From the NCBI RefSeq assembly GCF_001632805.1, contig NZ_CP007220.1:372001-436000 (forward strand): a DNA stretch of 64,000 nucleotides, in the 5' to 3' direction. The translations under genes and the position numbers were made by a program. The stretch is from Mycobacteroides chelonae CCUG 47445. GTDB lineage: Bacteria; Actinomycetota; Actinomycetes; Mycobacteriales; Mycobacteriaceae. The first letter of the stretch is position 1. Each line of letters starts with the position of its first letter. The notes under the pieces are model-generated. The model did no database searches. It was not told where the DNA came from and saw only the letters and a program-made list of their open reading frames with translations. Shown here one piece after another: positions 11,895 to 19,282 of the stretch.

Positions 11895-12479
11895 TCAGCC
11901 CATCAACGACGTCAGCAGTGGGTTGCCGGAGGTCTCGGCCCGCTTCTCGGGGTCGGTGCAGTCCTTCCACTTGCCGTTCTCCAGCACGAACTCGCGCTGC
12001 TGATTGGCGGTCACGTCGTGGCCCTGCGCGGTGACCCCAGCGGTCGCCGTCGGTCCGGTGACGTTGATGTCGTGGACGTCGTAGGTGACGCCGGACAGCA
12101 CCTCCTTGGCTGCCGCGCGGAACGACGAACGGTAGGCCTTGTCGTCATTGTTCTGGATCGCGGTGGTCAGCGCCTGGGTGGTCGGCCCGGAGACCCCGGC
12201 TGCCGACGCCACGGCGCTGATCATGCTCGGCCCGTACCCAGCGACCTGACCGATCGGGGGGATCTGGTCATCAGCAGACTTCGAGGCGATCGTGCCCCGG
12301 TACTTGTCGCAGAAGAATGTCGAGAGGGTGGCGTTGTCGAGCGACTTGATGGCCGAAGCCTCGCCCGAGATGATCTGCCGGATCTGCTGGTCATCGGCGG
12401 GTGCGGCGGCGGCCAGCGCCGGTCCGCTGAGGGCGGCCGCCAGCGCGATCACACCGGCGCCCACAAGGCGATTCTTCAT
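11895..12479 (-). CDS. Secreted protein with NTF2/antigen-like domain
   Basis: 194 residues from ATG at 12479, with GGGAGC seven bases upstream; upstream in-frame codons are discarded. Sec signal peptide with AlaXAla site (MKNRLVGAGVIALAAALSGPALAAAA). The mature part has ADDQQIRQIISGEASAIKSLD, STFFCDKYRGTI, and a C-terminal FVLENGKWKDC. The two Cys and FFC-KYR pattern recur in the protein at 7630-8235, so the two are distant paralogues. Function unknown. Confidence 0.82.
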   Translation of the reverse strand: MKNRLVGAGVIALAAALSGPALAAAAPADDQQIRQIISGEASAIKSLDNATLSTFFCDKYRGTIASKSADDQIPPIGQVAGYGPSMISAVASAAGVSGPTTQALTTAIQNNDDKAYRSSFRAAAKEVLSGVTYDVHDINVTGPTATAGVTAQGHDVTANQQREFVLENGKWKDCTDPEKRAETSGNPLLTSLMG

Positions 12480-12548
12480 GTAAAGCTCCCATTCGTCGGG
12501 TTTTGTCAAACCTTACCGAAAGAAATGTCGTGTGCTTCCGCTTAGCTG

Positions 12549-12692
12549 TTACCGGTACATCGCGACCAGGAGTACCACCGCTGCCAGCAGGCCGATCAGC
12601 ATTACGGCCTTGCGCAGCTTCCAGACGATAAGCAAACCGATAGCGATGGCCGCGAGGGCGACAGGATTCGACGCGAGTTCAGAGACGGCCAT
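12549..12692 (-). CDS. Small 47-residue membrane protein
   Basis: ATG at 12692 to TAA at 12549. The product has two hydrophobic segments (VALAAIAIGLLIVW and AVMLIGLLAAVVLLVAMY) separated by a basic KLRK turn, so probably a helical hairpin in the membrane. The start is preceded by a weak GGTGG. No homologue recognised. It sits just outside the integrated element, upstream of and co-oriented with the secreted-protein gene. Support is composition and hydrophobicity only. Confidence 0.5.
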   Translation of the reverse strand: MAVSELASNPVALAAIAIGLLIVWKLRKAVMLIGLLAAVVLLVAMYR

Positions 12693-12743
12693 GCATCCAC
12701 CATGTCATGGCGCCGGGAGTCCCAGCCGGTCCGCCATGCTGAT

Positions 12744-12782
12744 GAAAAAAGGCCCGACCGGGGAATTCCTGGTCAGGGCCTT
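12744..12782 (-). terminator. Rho-independent terminator, former tRNA-Pro terminator at the left junction
   Basis: On the minus strand AAGGCCCTGACC pairs with GGTCGGGCCTT (one bulge) and is followed by TTTTTT. The same hairpin, with a perfect 12-bp stem, follows the intact tRNA-Pro at 19063-19096. The copy here is on the chromosomal side and marks where the tRNA gene stood before integration. Confidence 0.75.
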
Positions 12783-12799
12783 ACTTCCAGCGTCGGGGT

Positions 12800-13097
12800 A
12801 TTCGGCGCTATGCGCCTCCTACCCCTTTCCTCGCCTCGGGTGAACGAGCACGCTCGTTCACCTCTCAGCTCAGTCGGGGTGGCGGGATTCGAACCCACGA
12901 CCTCTTCGTCCCGAACTCGACGTACTGGGCGTTTGCAGTTACTAGCTCTGTTGGCTGTATCGGATATGTGCAGGTCAAGGCGTTGGCGGTGTTGGTCGGA
13001 ATTGATCGGAGTTGAATCTACTGCGGGCCAGTTGCGGGCCACGGGGCGCTTACACGGGAAGCCGTCAAATGCATGTGCGCCCAGTAACCTTGGGGCC
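12800..13097. other. Left end of the element: 74-bp insert, att core and non-coding arm region
   Basis: Between the old terminator block, which ends in TCGGGGT at 12799, and the att core there are 74 foreign bases, including a perfect hairpin GTGAACGAG/CTCGTTCAC at 12840-12861. To the right of the att core, 12917-13097 has no convincing gene. At 13021-13049 it carries CTGCGGGCC and TTGCGGGCCACGGGGCG, matching 19016-19043 at the right end with few differences. These look like integrase arm sites or the footprint of a previous integrase 3' end. Confidence 0.5.
12873..12916. repeat. Left attachment site (44-bp direct repeat, tRNA-Pro 3' half)
   Basis: Identical to 19106-19149. It contains the acceptor strand, T arm and anticodon stem of tRNA-Pro up to the anticodon loop, then diverges. 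It is not a functional tRNA because the 5' half is missing. Crossover within the anticodon loop is usual for actinobacterial tRNA-directed tyrosine integrases. Confidence 0.85.
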
Positions 13098-13322
13098 GTG
13101 GCCCCGCTACTGACCCTGGGCATATTCCTATTCCTCGGCGTGATGATGTACGTCGCCTATAGGCAACGCAAACAGCCTTCGCGTCGGCCCTGGCGGAACC
13201 CCTACATGCCACACCCCTACCTGTGGCGTGGCGCACCGGATTGGCCTCACACCCCACGGCCACCGTGGCCGACTGACGAAGACGGCAATCCAATCGACGC
13301 GAGCGAGACCAACGAGCGCTAG
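13098..13322 (+). CDS. Small single-pass membrane protein of the element
   Basis: 74 residues from GTG at 13098. The N-terminal helix LLTLGIFLFLGVMMYVAY is followed by a basic stop-transfer RQRKQPSRRPWRNPY and a Pro/Trp-rich tail. No family recognised and the ribosome site is weak. It is convergent with the toxin-immunity operon. Confidence 0.5.
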   Translation: MAPLLTLGIFLFLGVMMYVAYRQRKQPSRRPWRNPYMPHPYLWRGAPDWPHTPRPPWPTDEDGNPIDASETNER

Positions 13323-13332
13323 CTACCGCCCG

Positions 13333-13626
13333 TTACCTCGCGAGATAGGTGAAATAGTTCCCAATAGCTTCGAGCGCCTTTGGAGATAGCTCCGGGTGTC
13401 TCTCATGCATGACGGCCTCTACATAGTCACCAGCATCGTTGAGGGACATGCGATTCCAGTCAGGTTCGATCTTGATCGCCTCGTCAAGGACGACTCGCAC
13501 CCGTTCCAGGGCTGCCGTCGCCCTGTCTGTGCCGAAGCGGGCTTGGAATTCTTCGTCGTTCTTCCCTGGATAGCGTCGCAGGTAGACGACTATCGCGTCA
13601 CTGGCGTCGATGTCGGTGCTGGGCAT
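13333..13626 (-). CDS. Small acidic protein downstream of the toxin (second immunity candidate)
   Basis: 97 residues, mostly helical, acidic (MPSTDIDASDAIVVYLRRYPG, then ERVRVVLDEAIKIEPDW, and LSPKALEAIGNYFTYLAR). ATG at 13626 lies three bases after the stop of the preceding gene, so the two are co-translated. No recognised family. Position as the last gene of a toxin operon makes it an immunity or accessory candidate; this is inference from gene order only. Confidence 0.65.
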   Translation of the reverse strand: MPSTDIDASDAIVVYLRRYPGKNDEEFQARFGTDRATAALERVRVVLDEAIKIEPDWNRMSLNDAGDYVEAVMHERHPELSPKALEAIGNYFTYLAR

Positions 13627-13629
13627 GTC

Positions 13630-14019
13630 TTAACGGTGGGAGAGAAGTGCTTTATGCGCAGCGCGGAAATGGATTTCGAAGAGGTCCTTCATCCACGACA
13701 TCACCGCGGTGTCATCGGCATTGAGGCCGGGGGTCGGTATATCGTCGTGGATATCGCTGAGCATGAGCATGTAATGCCATTTCTTGGATCTGTTGTCTAG
13801 TCCGAGTTCATTGGGCGCCTCCGGCGGTGCAAGGAAAAAGTCGATGCCACCGTCCCGGGCCGATGAACAAATCTGGAGTTTGCAGTCTGGACGGCGGTAG
13901 TAGATCGCCCACGCGGGGCGGTCCCCATAGGTGGCAGAATCCTGTACCGCGTCAAGCACAAAGCCAGCTCCGAAGAGAGTTCGATCTAGAAAGCTCGCCA
14001 ACTCTGCTGGTCTCATCAC
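13630..14019 (-). CDS. Probable immunity protein for the adjacent WXG-type toxin
   Basis: 129 residues, cytosolic, no signal or membrane segment. GTG at 14019 and ATG at 14016 both overlap the toxin TGA, giving tight translational coupling. Features: an N-terminal helix MMRPAELASFLDRTLFGAGF, a beta-rich centre (RPAWAIYYRRPDCKLQICSS, GIDFFLAPP) and a helical end (WMKDLFEIHFRAAHKALL). Polymorphic toxin operons place the immunity gene directly after the toxin, and the size fits. Family not recognised. Confidence 0.7.
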   Translation of the reverse strand: MMRPAELASFLDRTLFGAGFVLDAVQDSATYGDRPAWAIYYRRPDCKLQICSSARDGGIDFFLAPPEAPNELGLDNRSKKWHYMLMLSDIHDDIPTPGLNADDTAVMSWMKDLFEIHFRAAHKALLSHR

Positions 14020-16061
14020 TTGCCTCCCGTGTAGACCCAGACATTGCCCTGCTGTACGTATCCGTACGCTGCGGCGTTTTCCTTCAAAAAGTTGATCTCC
14101 ATCGCAGAGAATGAACGCCTCTGCACGGCCGCTACCTGTTCAACACTGCTGAACCCTTCAGGCAGAACGTAGTCAACCCGTGGCACCCTATTTTCCAATT
14201 GTGCACGCAAGAATTGTTCGTTGACTTGCCACCCCAGGCTTCGGGAACCAGCGTCATCAAGTCCTCGGCCGACGGCGTTCCAGGTGTCATCCCCGGTGTC
14301 GAAGTAGATGCCGCCGTTGTTTCTTGCTTCGCCGATGTAGCCGCCGTCTTGCCCATCCCACTTACCCAGAACGACCCGGTCGGGGTTGGCGTTACTGCTG
14401 ATGCCGGGTGCGTGGTGGGTGGAGTGGTCGGCGACCTGCGCCGCGAGGTCGGCCGTGGGATGGCCGTTGACGTAGGCGCTATTGAGGTCTGACGCCAGCC
14501 CGGGGGCATGCGGCGAGTAATGCTCAGTGGAATGGTTCCAACCCCCACTGCCTCCCTGGTCGCTACTCGCTGGGGCGTGATGGTCACCGCCTGGTGCCGA
14601 GTGATGGCCTGGCGCAGCGTCGTCAAGTCCGTGGGTGAGTGCGCGGCCTTCGGTGCCGGTGAGGTCGCCGAGTAGTCCGCGGGCGCCAGCTGCGGCTTCG
14701 CCGCCGATCGCGCCGGTGGCCAAGGCTTCGGTGCCGTGGATGATGTTTTTGCCGATGAACTCGCCGGGGTGGTTGTAGAAGTCTTTGGCTTGTTCAATGC
14801 CCATCTTGGGCGCAGCCAGGGGGTCGGTGGTGAGTTCGTGGGCCTGCTGGATTGCGCCGAGGCCGACTTGTTTCCATGCTTCGGCGACACCGGGTGCGCC
14901 TGGACCGGCTTGTCCGGTAAGGATTTTCGCCTGCTCAATCTGGCCGTCAACGGTTTTGGTGGCTGAGTCGCTGGCGCGGCCGATGATGTCGTTGAACTGA
15001 TCACCGGGCGAGTTGTGTAGCGGCACTTGACCGGGCGTGCGCATCGGCTCGGCATCGGGCATGAAACGCGGGGCCTGCGCCGCCCGGACTGCGTCGTTGA
15101 CCCGCTGCTCGATCTGGTCGGCCGGAACTGTGGGGTCTTTTTGTAGGCGCTCGCGGGTCATTTGCGCGAATGCCGGGACATCGCGGTCGGCCAGCGTGGG
15201 GGCGAGTTTCGCGGGGTTGGCTGGATCACCTTCGCGCACACCAGGAATTGACCCGACACCGCCGAGCTTGGCGGGGTCAACATTCTTATCCCCAACATTC
15301 ACAGCGTCTTTGGGATACCACTTCTTATAGTCGGCCACCGTCTCGGCACCTGTAGTGCCTGCGGGTTTGGTGTCGCCAGCACCGGCGATGTCCTGCATAC
15401 CCGCAACAATCCCGTGCGGCTTGCCGCTGGTCGCGCTGACCGTGGTCGCGGTAGCCGTGGCGGGTCCGTCGCCGGGCTTCGATCCCACGGCGTCGCGCAG
15501 GATCTTGCGCCCATCGACCAGGGCGGTTTTGGGGTTGATGCAGCCGGTGATCTTCTGCGCGGCAGTATCGGCCTGAGTCTTGAGGGTTTGACAGCCCTTC
15601 TCCCAGTTGGCGACGTATTCCTTGATTTGCCGCTCGGCTTCCTCGACGTGCTGGCGGTTCTTGGCGGCGGTCTCTTCGCTCATGCCCTCCGGTGGGGTGT
15701 AGGTCATGTTGAAGCTCTGGTCGATCGAGACACCTTGATCCTTGGCACGCAAAGCGTTTTCGATCATCGCCTTGCCGTTGTTCAGCGGCGGCAGGACCTC
15801 ATGGGTGATAGTGGCCGAGGCCAGCCTCACAATGTCCTCGGCGGCATCATCAGCGTTATCGGAACCGTGGCAGTCCAGAGCGGCCCGCTCATAGGCCGCG
15901 TTCGCGGTGCGCCCCGTCCACTCCGTACCGGCGGGAGCACCAGCCCAGCGTTTGTAGTCGTCAAACGCTTCCTTGAATTGCTTAGTCTGCGGACGCCAGG
16001 TATCCACCACCGCCATATAGGCGTTGGGGTTGATCGCCATGAACTCATCAAGCGTCGTCAC
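14016..16061 (-). CDS. WXG-type polymorphic toxin, putative type VII secretion substrate
   Basis: 681 residues. The N-terminal 200 are helical, with a WXG-type turn at W48-T49-G50 (GTEWTGRTANAAYE), as in LXG/EspB-like substrates. A Pro/Ala/Gly-rich middle follows, a segment AAPKMGIEQAKDFYNHPGEF near 430-450, and a His/Gly/Ser-rich linker. The last 120 residues form a compact module (RVVLGKWDGQDGGYIGEARN, GWQVNEQFLRAQL, EINFLKENAAAYGY, VWVYTGGK). I have seen this kind of C-terminus in actinobacterial toxins but cannot name its activity. No Sec signal. It starts 12 bases after the partner gene and overlaps the immunity candidate. Confidence 0.8.
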   Translation of the reverse strand: MTTLDEFMAINPNAYMAVVDTWRPQTKQFKEAFDDYKRWAGAPAGTEWTGRTANAAYERAALDCHGSDNADDAAEDIVRLASATITHEVLPPLNNGKAMIENALRAKDQGVSIDQSFNMTYTPPEGMSEETAAKNRQHVEEAERQIKEYVANWEKGCQTLKTQADTAAQKITGCINPKTALVDGRKILRDAVGSKPGDGPATATATTVSATSGKPHGIVAGMQDIAGAGDTKPAGTTGAETVADYKKWYPKDAVNVGDKNVDPAKLGGVGSIPGVREGDPANPAKLAPTLADRDVPAFAQMTRERLQKDPTVPADQIEQRVNDAVRAAQAPRFMPDAEPMRTPGQVPLHNSPGDQFNDIIGRASDSATKTVDGQIEQAKILTGQAGPGAPGVAEAWKQVGLGAIQQAHELTTDPLAAPKMGIEQAKDFYNHPGEFIGKNIIHGTEALATGAIGGEAAAGARGLLGDLTGTEGRALTHGLDDAAPGHHSAPGGDHHAPASSDQGGSGGWNHSTEHYSPHAPGLASDLNSAYVNGHPTADLAAQVADHSTHHAPGISSNANPDRVVLGKWDGQDGGYIGEARNNGGIYFDTGDDTWNAVGRGLDDAGSRSLGWQVNEQFLRAQLENRVPRVDYVLPEGFSSVEQVAAVQRRSFSAMEINFLKENAAAYGYVQQGNVWVYTGGK

Positions 16062-16073
16062 AGACCCGACCCG

Positions 16074-16394
16074 CTATGCGCGCAGTGGTGGCTGATAGAT
16101 GCTCGGCAAGTTTCGGTAGCCGGTATCCAGTGAGCTGGAAGCGATCGTGAAATCCTTGTGCGCCTCGTCAGCGAAGTCGGCGATCGTGTTCAACCGGGCA
16201 GCCCCGACCCGCTTCACATCCGCGATGGCCTTCGACACCCCATGCAACGCCGCCAACCCCGGATCAGCACCAGACGGCGCCGACCCACCAGAGGCGATGC
16301 TGTCCCTAACCTCACCACCAAGCGCGCGCAGATGCGGACCAAGCTTGCCCAAAGCCGCAAGATCAACCTTGAGCACGTCCTCATCGCCAGCCAT
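16074..16394 (-). CDS. EspC/DUF2580-like small helical partner of the toxin
   Basis: 106 residues from ATG at 16394; AAGGGGGG eight bases upstream decides this start. Two helices (DLAALGKLGPHLRALGGEVRD and GLAALHGVSKAIADVKRVGAARLNTIADFADEAHKDF) joined by a Ser/Gly-rich turn give the WXG100-like hairpin of the ESX-1 EspC/DUF2580 group. The end is LPSIYQPPLRA. Small proteins of this kind pair with larger substrates for ESX export; in Firmicutes, LXG toxins have comparable helper proteins. Immediately upstream of the toxin in one operon. Confidence 0.75.
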   Translation of the reverse strand: MAGDEDVLKVDLAALGKLGPHLRALGGEVRDSIASGGSAPSGADPGLAALHGVSKAIADVKRVGAARLNTIADFADEAHKDFTIASSSLDTGYRNLPSIYQPPLRA

Positions 16395-16627
16395 GGCACG
16401 CACCCCCCTTCGGCAAACACCCCCGGTGATTCACAGCACACTACAGGCTTAGTGGCTATTGCGGGCAACAACCCAGGCCAGTAGCCAGCAATCTGTCAGC
16501 ATCAAGGCCAGGGCGCCGCCCGCCTGGTGACCATGGTTGCAACCCCACCGGGCGGCGCCCTTCCAAACGATCAATGCCCTCTGTGCTGCACTCGGCCGGT
16601 GTCGTCCCCTTCGGCCTAACCGAACCC

Positions 16628-17470
16628 TCAGTGCAGGGGAGCGGCACTTCCTGGGCGGCTCAGGGCGACCAAACACTCGGTTGTTTTCTCAATGACAGCC
16701 AGTGCGAGATTTGAGGCCGAGAGAAGCTGCCTGGGGTTGGGTTCATGTCTTGGCATCACGGCTCCGTAACGCTCAATGCGGTGTGCGGTTTCCAAGGAGT
16801 TCACCAAGATGGACCAAGGGAGCGAGTGTGCGTATCCACTCATGAACTGCCACGTACTCAACAGGTTTGGAGCCTCGATCACATCACCTGCATACCTGAC
16901 CACCGCCGTGTCCGAGTACCATATCTTCGTGGGGTCGGTGTCATCGGGGCGGTAGTTCCTGTACTTCGTTACGCTCCGCTCTTCCCTCTCTAAAACGTTC
17001 GCTTGCTTAACGATTAACTCCTGATAGGAATTCATTTCTTCAAAGAATTTAGGATTCATATCCGCATTGCCGGTGAAGTACGAAGTCAGGCCATCTATGT
17101 TTTTGAACGCAAAGCGCAGTACGCGCGCACGCCGCACATTCGCATCACTGTCGTTGAGCATCCACAGCGCGAACGACGCCCCGGTGAGCGATGTGCGAAT
17201 GAGGGAGTTCTCGGCGTAAAGATGCTGAGCACCAATAGTATTGAGCATGTCTGCAACCAGGCTTAAGTTGTCGATCGCCGACTCAAGCGGTACTCGCACC
17301 AACTCCTGGATCGATTGTGAAACAGGTCCAGTGCGCAGATACTGGTTGTCAATTTCAATCGGCGAAGTTATCGCACCTTGGATGGGCACACGCTGTAGCT
17401 GGTTTACATCCTCACGAATACGTACAGACAACCTTCGATAGTCGTCCTCGCTCGGCGTCGTGTCACTCAT
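16628..17470 (-). CDS. Helical protein of unknown function
   Basis: 280 residues, ATG at 17470. No signal peptide or membrane helix. Largely alpha-helical, with SIQELVRVPLESAIDNLSLVADML and ENSLIRTSLTGASFALWMLND in the first half. These recall phage or plasmid abortive/HEPN-like four-helix regions, but no R-X4-6-H motif is obvious. A conserved-looking end is HSLPWSILVNSLETAHRIE. Codon choice is weaker than flanking core genes. Divergent from the gene at 17562. Cargo of the element; function not predictable. Confidence 0.65.
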   Translation of the reverse strand: MSDTTPSEDDYRRLSVRIREDVNQLQRVPIQGAITSPIEIDNQYLRTGPVSQSIQELVRVPLESAIDNLSLVADMLNTIGAQHLYAENSLIRTSLTGASFALWMLNDSDANVRRARVLRFAFKNIDGLTSYFTGNADMNPKFFEEMNSYQELIVKQANVLEREERSVTKYRNYRPDDTDPTKIWYSDTAVVRYAGDVIEAPNLLSTWQFMSGYAHSLPWSILVNSLETAHRIERYGAVMPRHEPNPRQLLSASNLALAVIEKTTECLVALSRPGSAAPLH

Positions 17471-17561
17471 AGCAAGATCATGCTCTCTGGCAGTCGCGTC
17501 GCAGGCCCTAAACGCTCAAAGAGATCAACGCAGCACCCGACTCGCTCTAGCATCCAACGCT

Positions 17562-18002
17562 ATGACGATCACGGCTGCTCGGCAGCAGAATGCGGTATCA
17601 GGGGGCGTCGCGTTGGGCCTCTGGACGCTGCACCACCACGAACTCCCCAACGAAAAACAGCGGATCGACCTGGCATTCAAAGACGTGTGGCAAGACTGGC
17701 CCGCACAGTACCGCGACCAGTTCCCTCGTGTCAGCGCCGACCTTCGCGCCGAAGTTGATGGCAGCTACGTGATGACGCGCGCCGACAAAGGGCAGAAGAC
17801 TGCAGGGCTCTTCTTCTGGGAGTTTACGGGTCCTTCTTTCACGATCAGATGTCGCAGCGAAGACTGGGACTGTGACGCCCCTGGCGACATTGCGCGCGCA
17901 GTCGAAAGCCTCGACGGCGGCGTATCGATCGCCGGATGGAAGTCCCTTGCGCAAGCATTCCTCAACCGCTTCTACCGAACTCCGGGACAAGTCACGCGGT
18001 AG
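17562..18002 (+). CDS. Unknown cargo protein
   Basis: 146 residues from ATG at 17562; longer forms starting at 17460 overlap the divergent gene start and add a low-quality leader. Features: HHHELPNEKQRIDLAFKDVWQDWPAQYRDQF, an alpha-beta pattern, and LFFWEFTGPSFTIRCRSEDWDCDAPGDIA with two Cys. No family recognised. Within the integrated element. Confidence 0.55.
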   Translation: MTITAARQQNAVSGGVALGLWTLHHHELPNEKQRIDLAFKDVWQDWPAQYRDQFPRVSADLRAEVDGSYVMTRADKGQKTAGLFFWEFTGPSFTIRCRSEDWDCDAPGDIARAVESLDGGVSIAGWKSLAQAFLNRFYRTPGQVTR

Positions 18003-18159
18003 TTGCTCTTGGTGGAAAATGTCGAATGTAAACGTGCCGTATGCCGCGAGGCGGCGCTGAGGGGTGGAGGAGGGGCAGCCCGGTGGTCGCCCAAGCTCGG
18101 TTGAAACGCAATGCTGCGACCAGCGGACGGTACGTGTTGTCGATGCAACGATCGGCGGC

Positions 18160-18573
18160 ATGACTGATCAAGTGATTGTTGTTCTAGAGCCTCAAGGGCC
18201 CGGTGTGTGGTCGTTGGAAAGGGCCTGGAGGATTGCCGGTCGCCTCGGTGGCCGCACAACTGTCGACCTCACCGAGAGCGGCCCGGTTTTCACACTCAGC
18301 GGCGAATACGGACTTATCAAGCCGCTCCTGACAGAGCTGTGTGACAAAGGCATTGCTCCCGGCCCCGGCCAAACTGTGAAGCTCAAGAGTTCGCATTCCT
18401 ATGGCTCTGTGGACGCCGTCCTGATCATCAAACGGTGCACAATCATGCCGACGAGCAACACACCACCAGTGAGCACGTCAGCGTCGTCACCTTCTGGCTC
18501 GGATGAACTCCTGAAAGCCCTCGATGTGGCAGCGAAGTTGGCGACCCTGACTATGCAGTCATTCGATTCATAG
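18160..18573 (+). CDS. Unknown cargo protein with small alpha/beta N-terminal domain
   Basis: 137 residues from ATG at 18160. Residues 1-92 look like a compact alpha/beta domain (QVIVVLEPQGPGVWSLERAW, GRTTVDLTESGPVFTLSGEYGLIKPLL, AVLIIKRCTI). A Thr/Ser/Pro linker and a C-terminal helix (LLKALDVAAKLATLTMQSF) follow. This shape would suit an adaptor/effector-association domain but no family is recognised. Its 3' end overlaps the start of the surviving integrase fragment by about 19 bases, so the integrase was cut by the junction that brought this gene in. Confidence 0.55.
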   Translation: MTDQVIVVLEPQGPGVWSLERAWRIAGRLGGRTTVDLTESGPVFTLSGEYGLIKPLLTELCDKGIAPGPGQTVKLKSSHSYGSVDAVLIIKRCTIMPTSNTPPVSTSASSPSGSDELLKALDVAAKLATLTMQSFDS

Positions 18574-19025
18574 AGTTACGGCCAAGGCGATGGTCAACCC
18601 CGAAGAACCATGAACGCCGATCGGTGCCGTTCCCCAAGTTCCTGACCGAAGATCTGGCGGCCCGGATGGAAGGCAAGGGCCGCGACGATCTGGTGTTCGC
18701 CGCGCCAGAGGGCGGGGTGCTGCGCATAGCGACCTTCCGAACGCGGGTGTTCAACAAGGCCGTGGACAGACTGCGGGGCCTGGACGGCGACCGCAACCCG
18801 ACGACCGACTGGCCGCGCCCCACGATGCACGACCTACGGCACACCGCCGCGTCTCTGGCCATCTCGGCCGGTGCGAACGTGAAGGCCGTACAGACCATGC
18901 TCGGACACAAATCTGCGGCCCTCACACTCGACACCTATGCCGACCTATTCCCCGACGATTTAGAGGCGGTCGCGGACGCTTTGGACGCTGCCGTGCGGGC
19001 CATCCGCGAATCTGCTGCGGGCTAA
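18555..19025 (+). pseudogene. Tyrosine integrase, C-terminal catalytic part only
   Basis: The frame is open from 18514 and integrase-like from about 18570 (TPKNHERRSVPFPKFL), through VFNKAVDRLRGL, to the catalytic HDLRHTAASLAISAGANVKAVQTMLGHKSAALTLDTYADLF. The box II H-x-x-R, the L-G-H and the final Tyr are present. The N-terminal arm- and core-binding domains and the box I Arg are missing, so it should not recombine by itself. A GTG at 18624 could start a 133-residue remnant. It points at the right attachment site and stops 80 bases before it, the usual integrase-attP order. Confidence 0.85.
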
Positions 19026-19062
19026 CTGCGGGCCACGGGGCGATATCAGCTCCTGATGCAAG

Positions 19063-19096
19063 AAGGCCCTGACCGGGGATTCCTGGTCAGGGCCTT
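19063..19096 (-). terminator. tRNA-Pro terminator
   Basis: AAGGCCCTGACC at 19063-19074 and its exact inverse at 19085-19096 make a 12-bp stem 10 bases past the tRNA 3' end, followed on the minus strand by CTTCTT. It is the element-borne version of the hairpin at 12744-12782. Confidence 0.7.
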
Positions 19097-19105
19097 ACTT
19101 CTAGC

Positions 19106-19180
<75 letters not shown>

Positions 19181-19282
19181 CTTTGAAGCCAGGCAAGGGT
19201 ATCGCATCGAGGGCTTCGGTCGCGAATGCGTTGACTCGCGTGCACCCAAACCGGATGTGACGTGCCCTTATCGTCCCGGGGC

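Noticed and set aside
12532..12843. 103-codon plus-strand frame at the left junction
   Set aside because: Spans the terminator and junction, no family, poor composition; the 47-aa minus-strand frame is more plausible.
12873..12916. Second tRNA gene
   Set aside because: Only the 3' half is present; the sequence diverges in the anticodon loop, so it is an attachment site.
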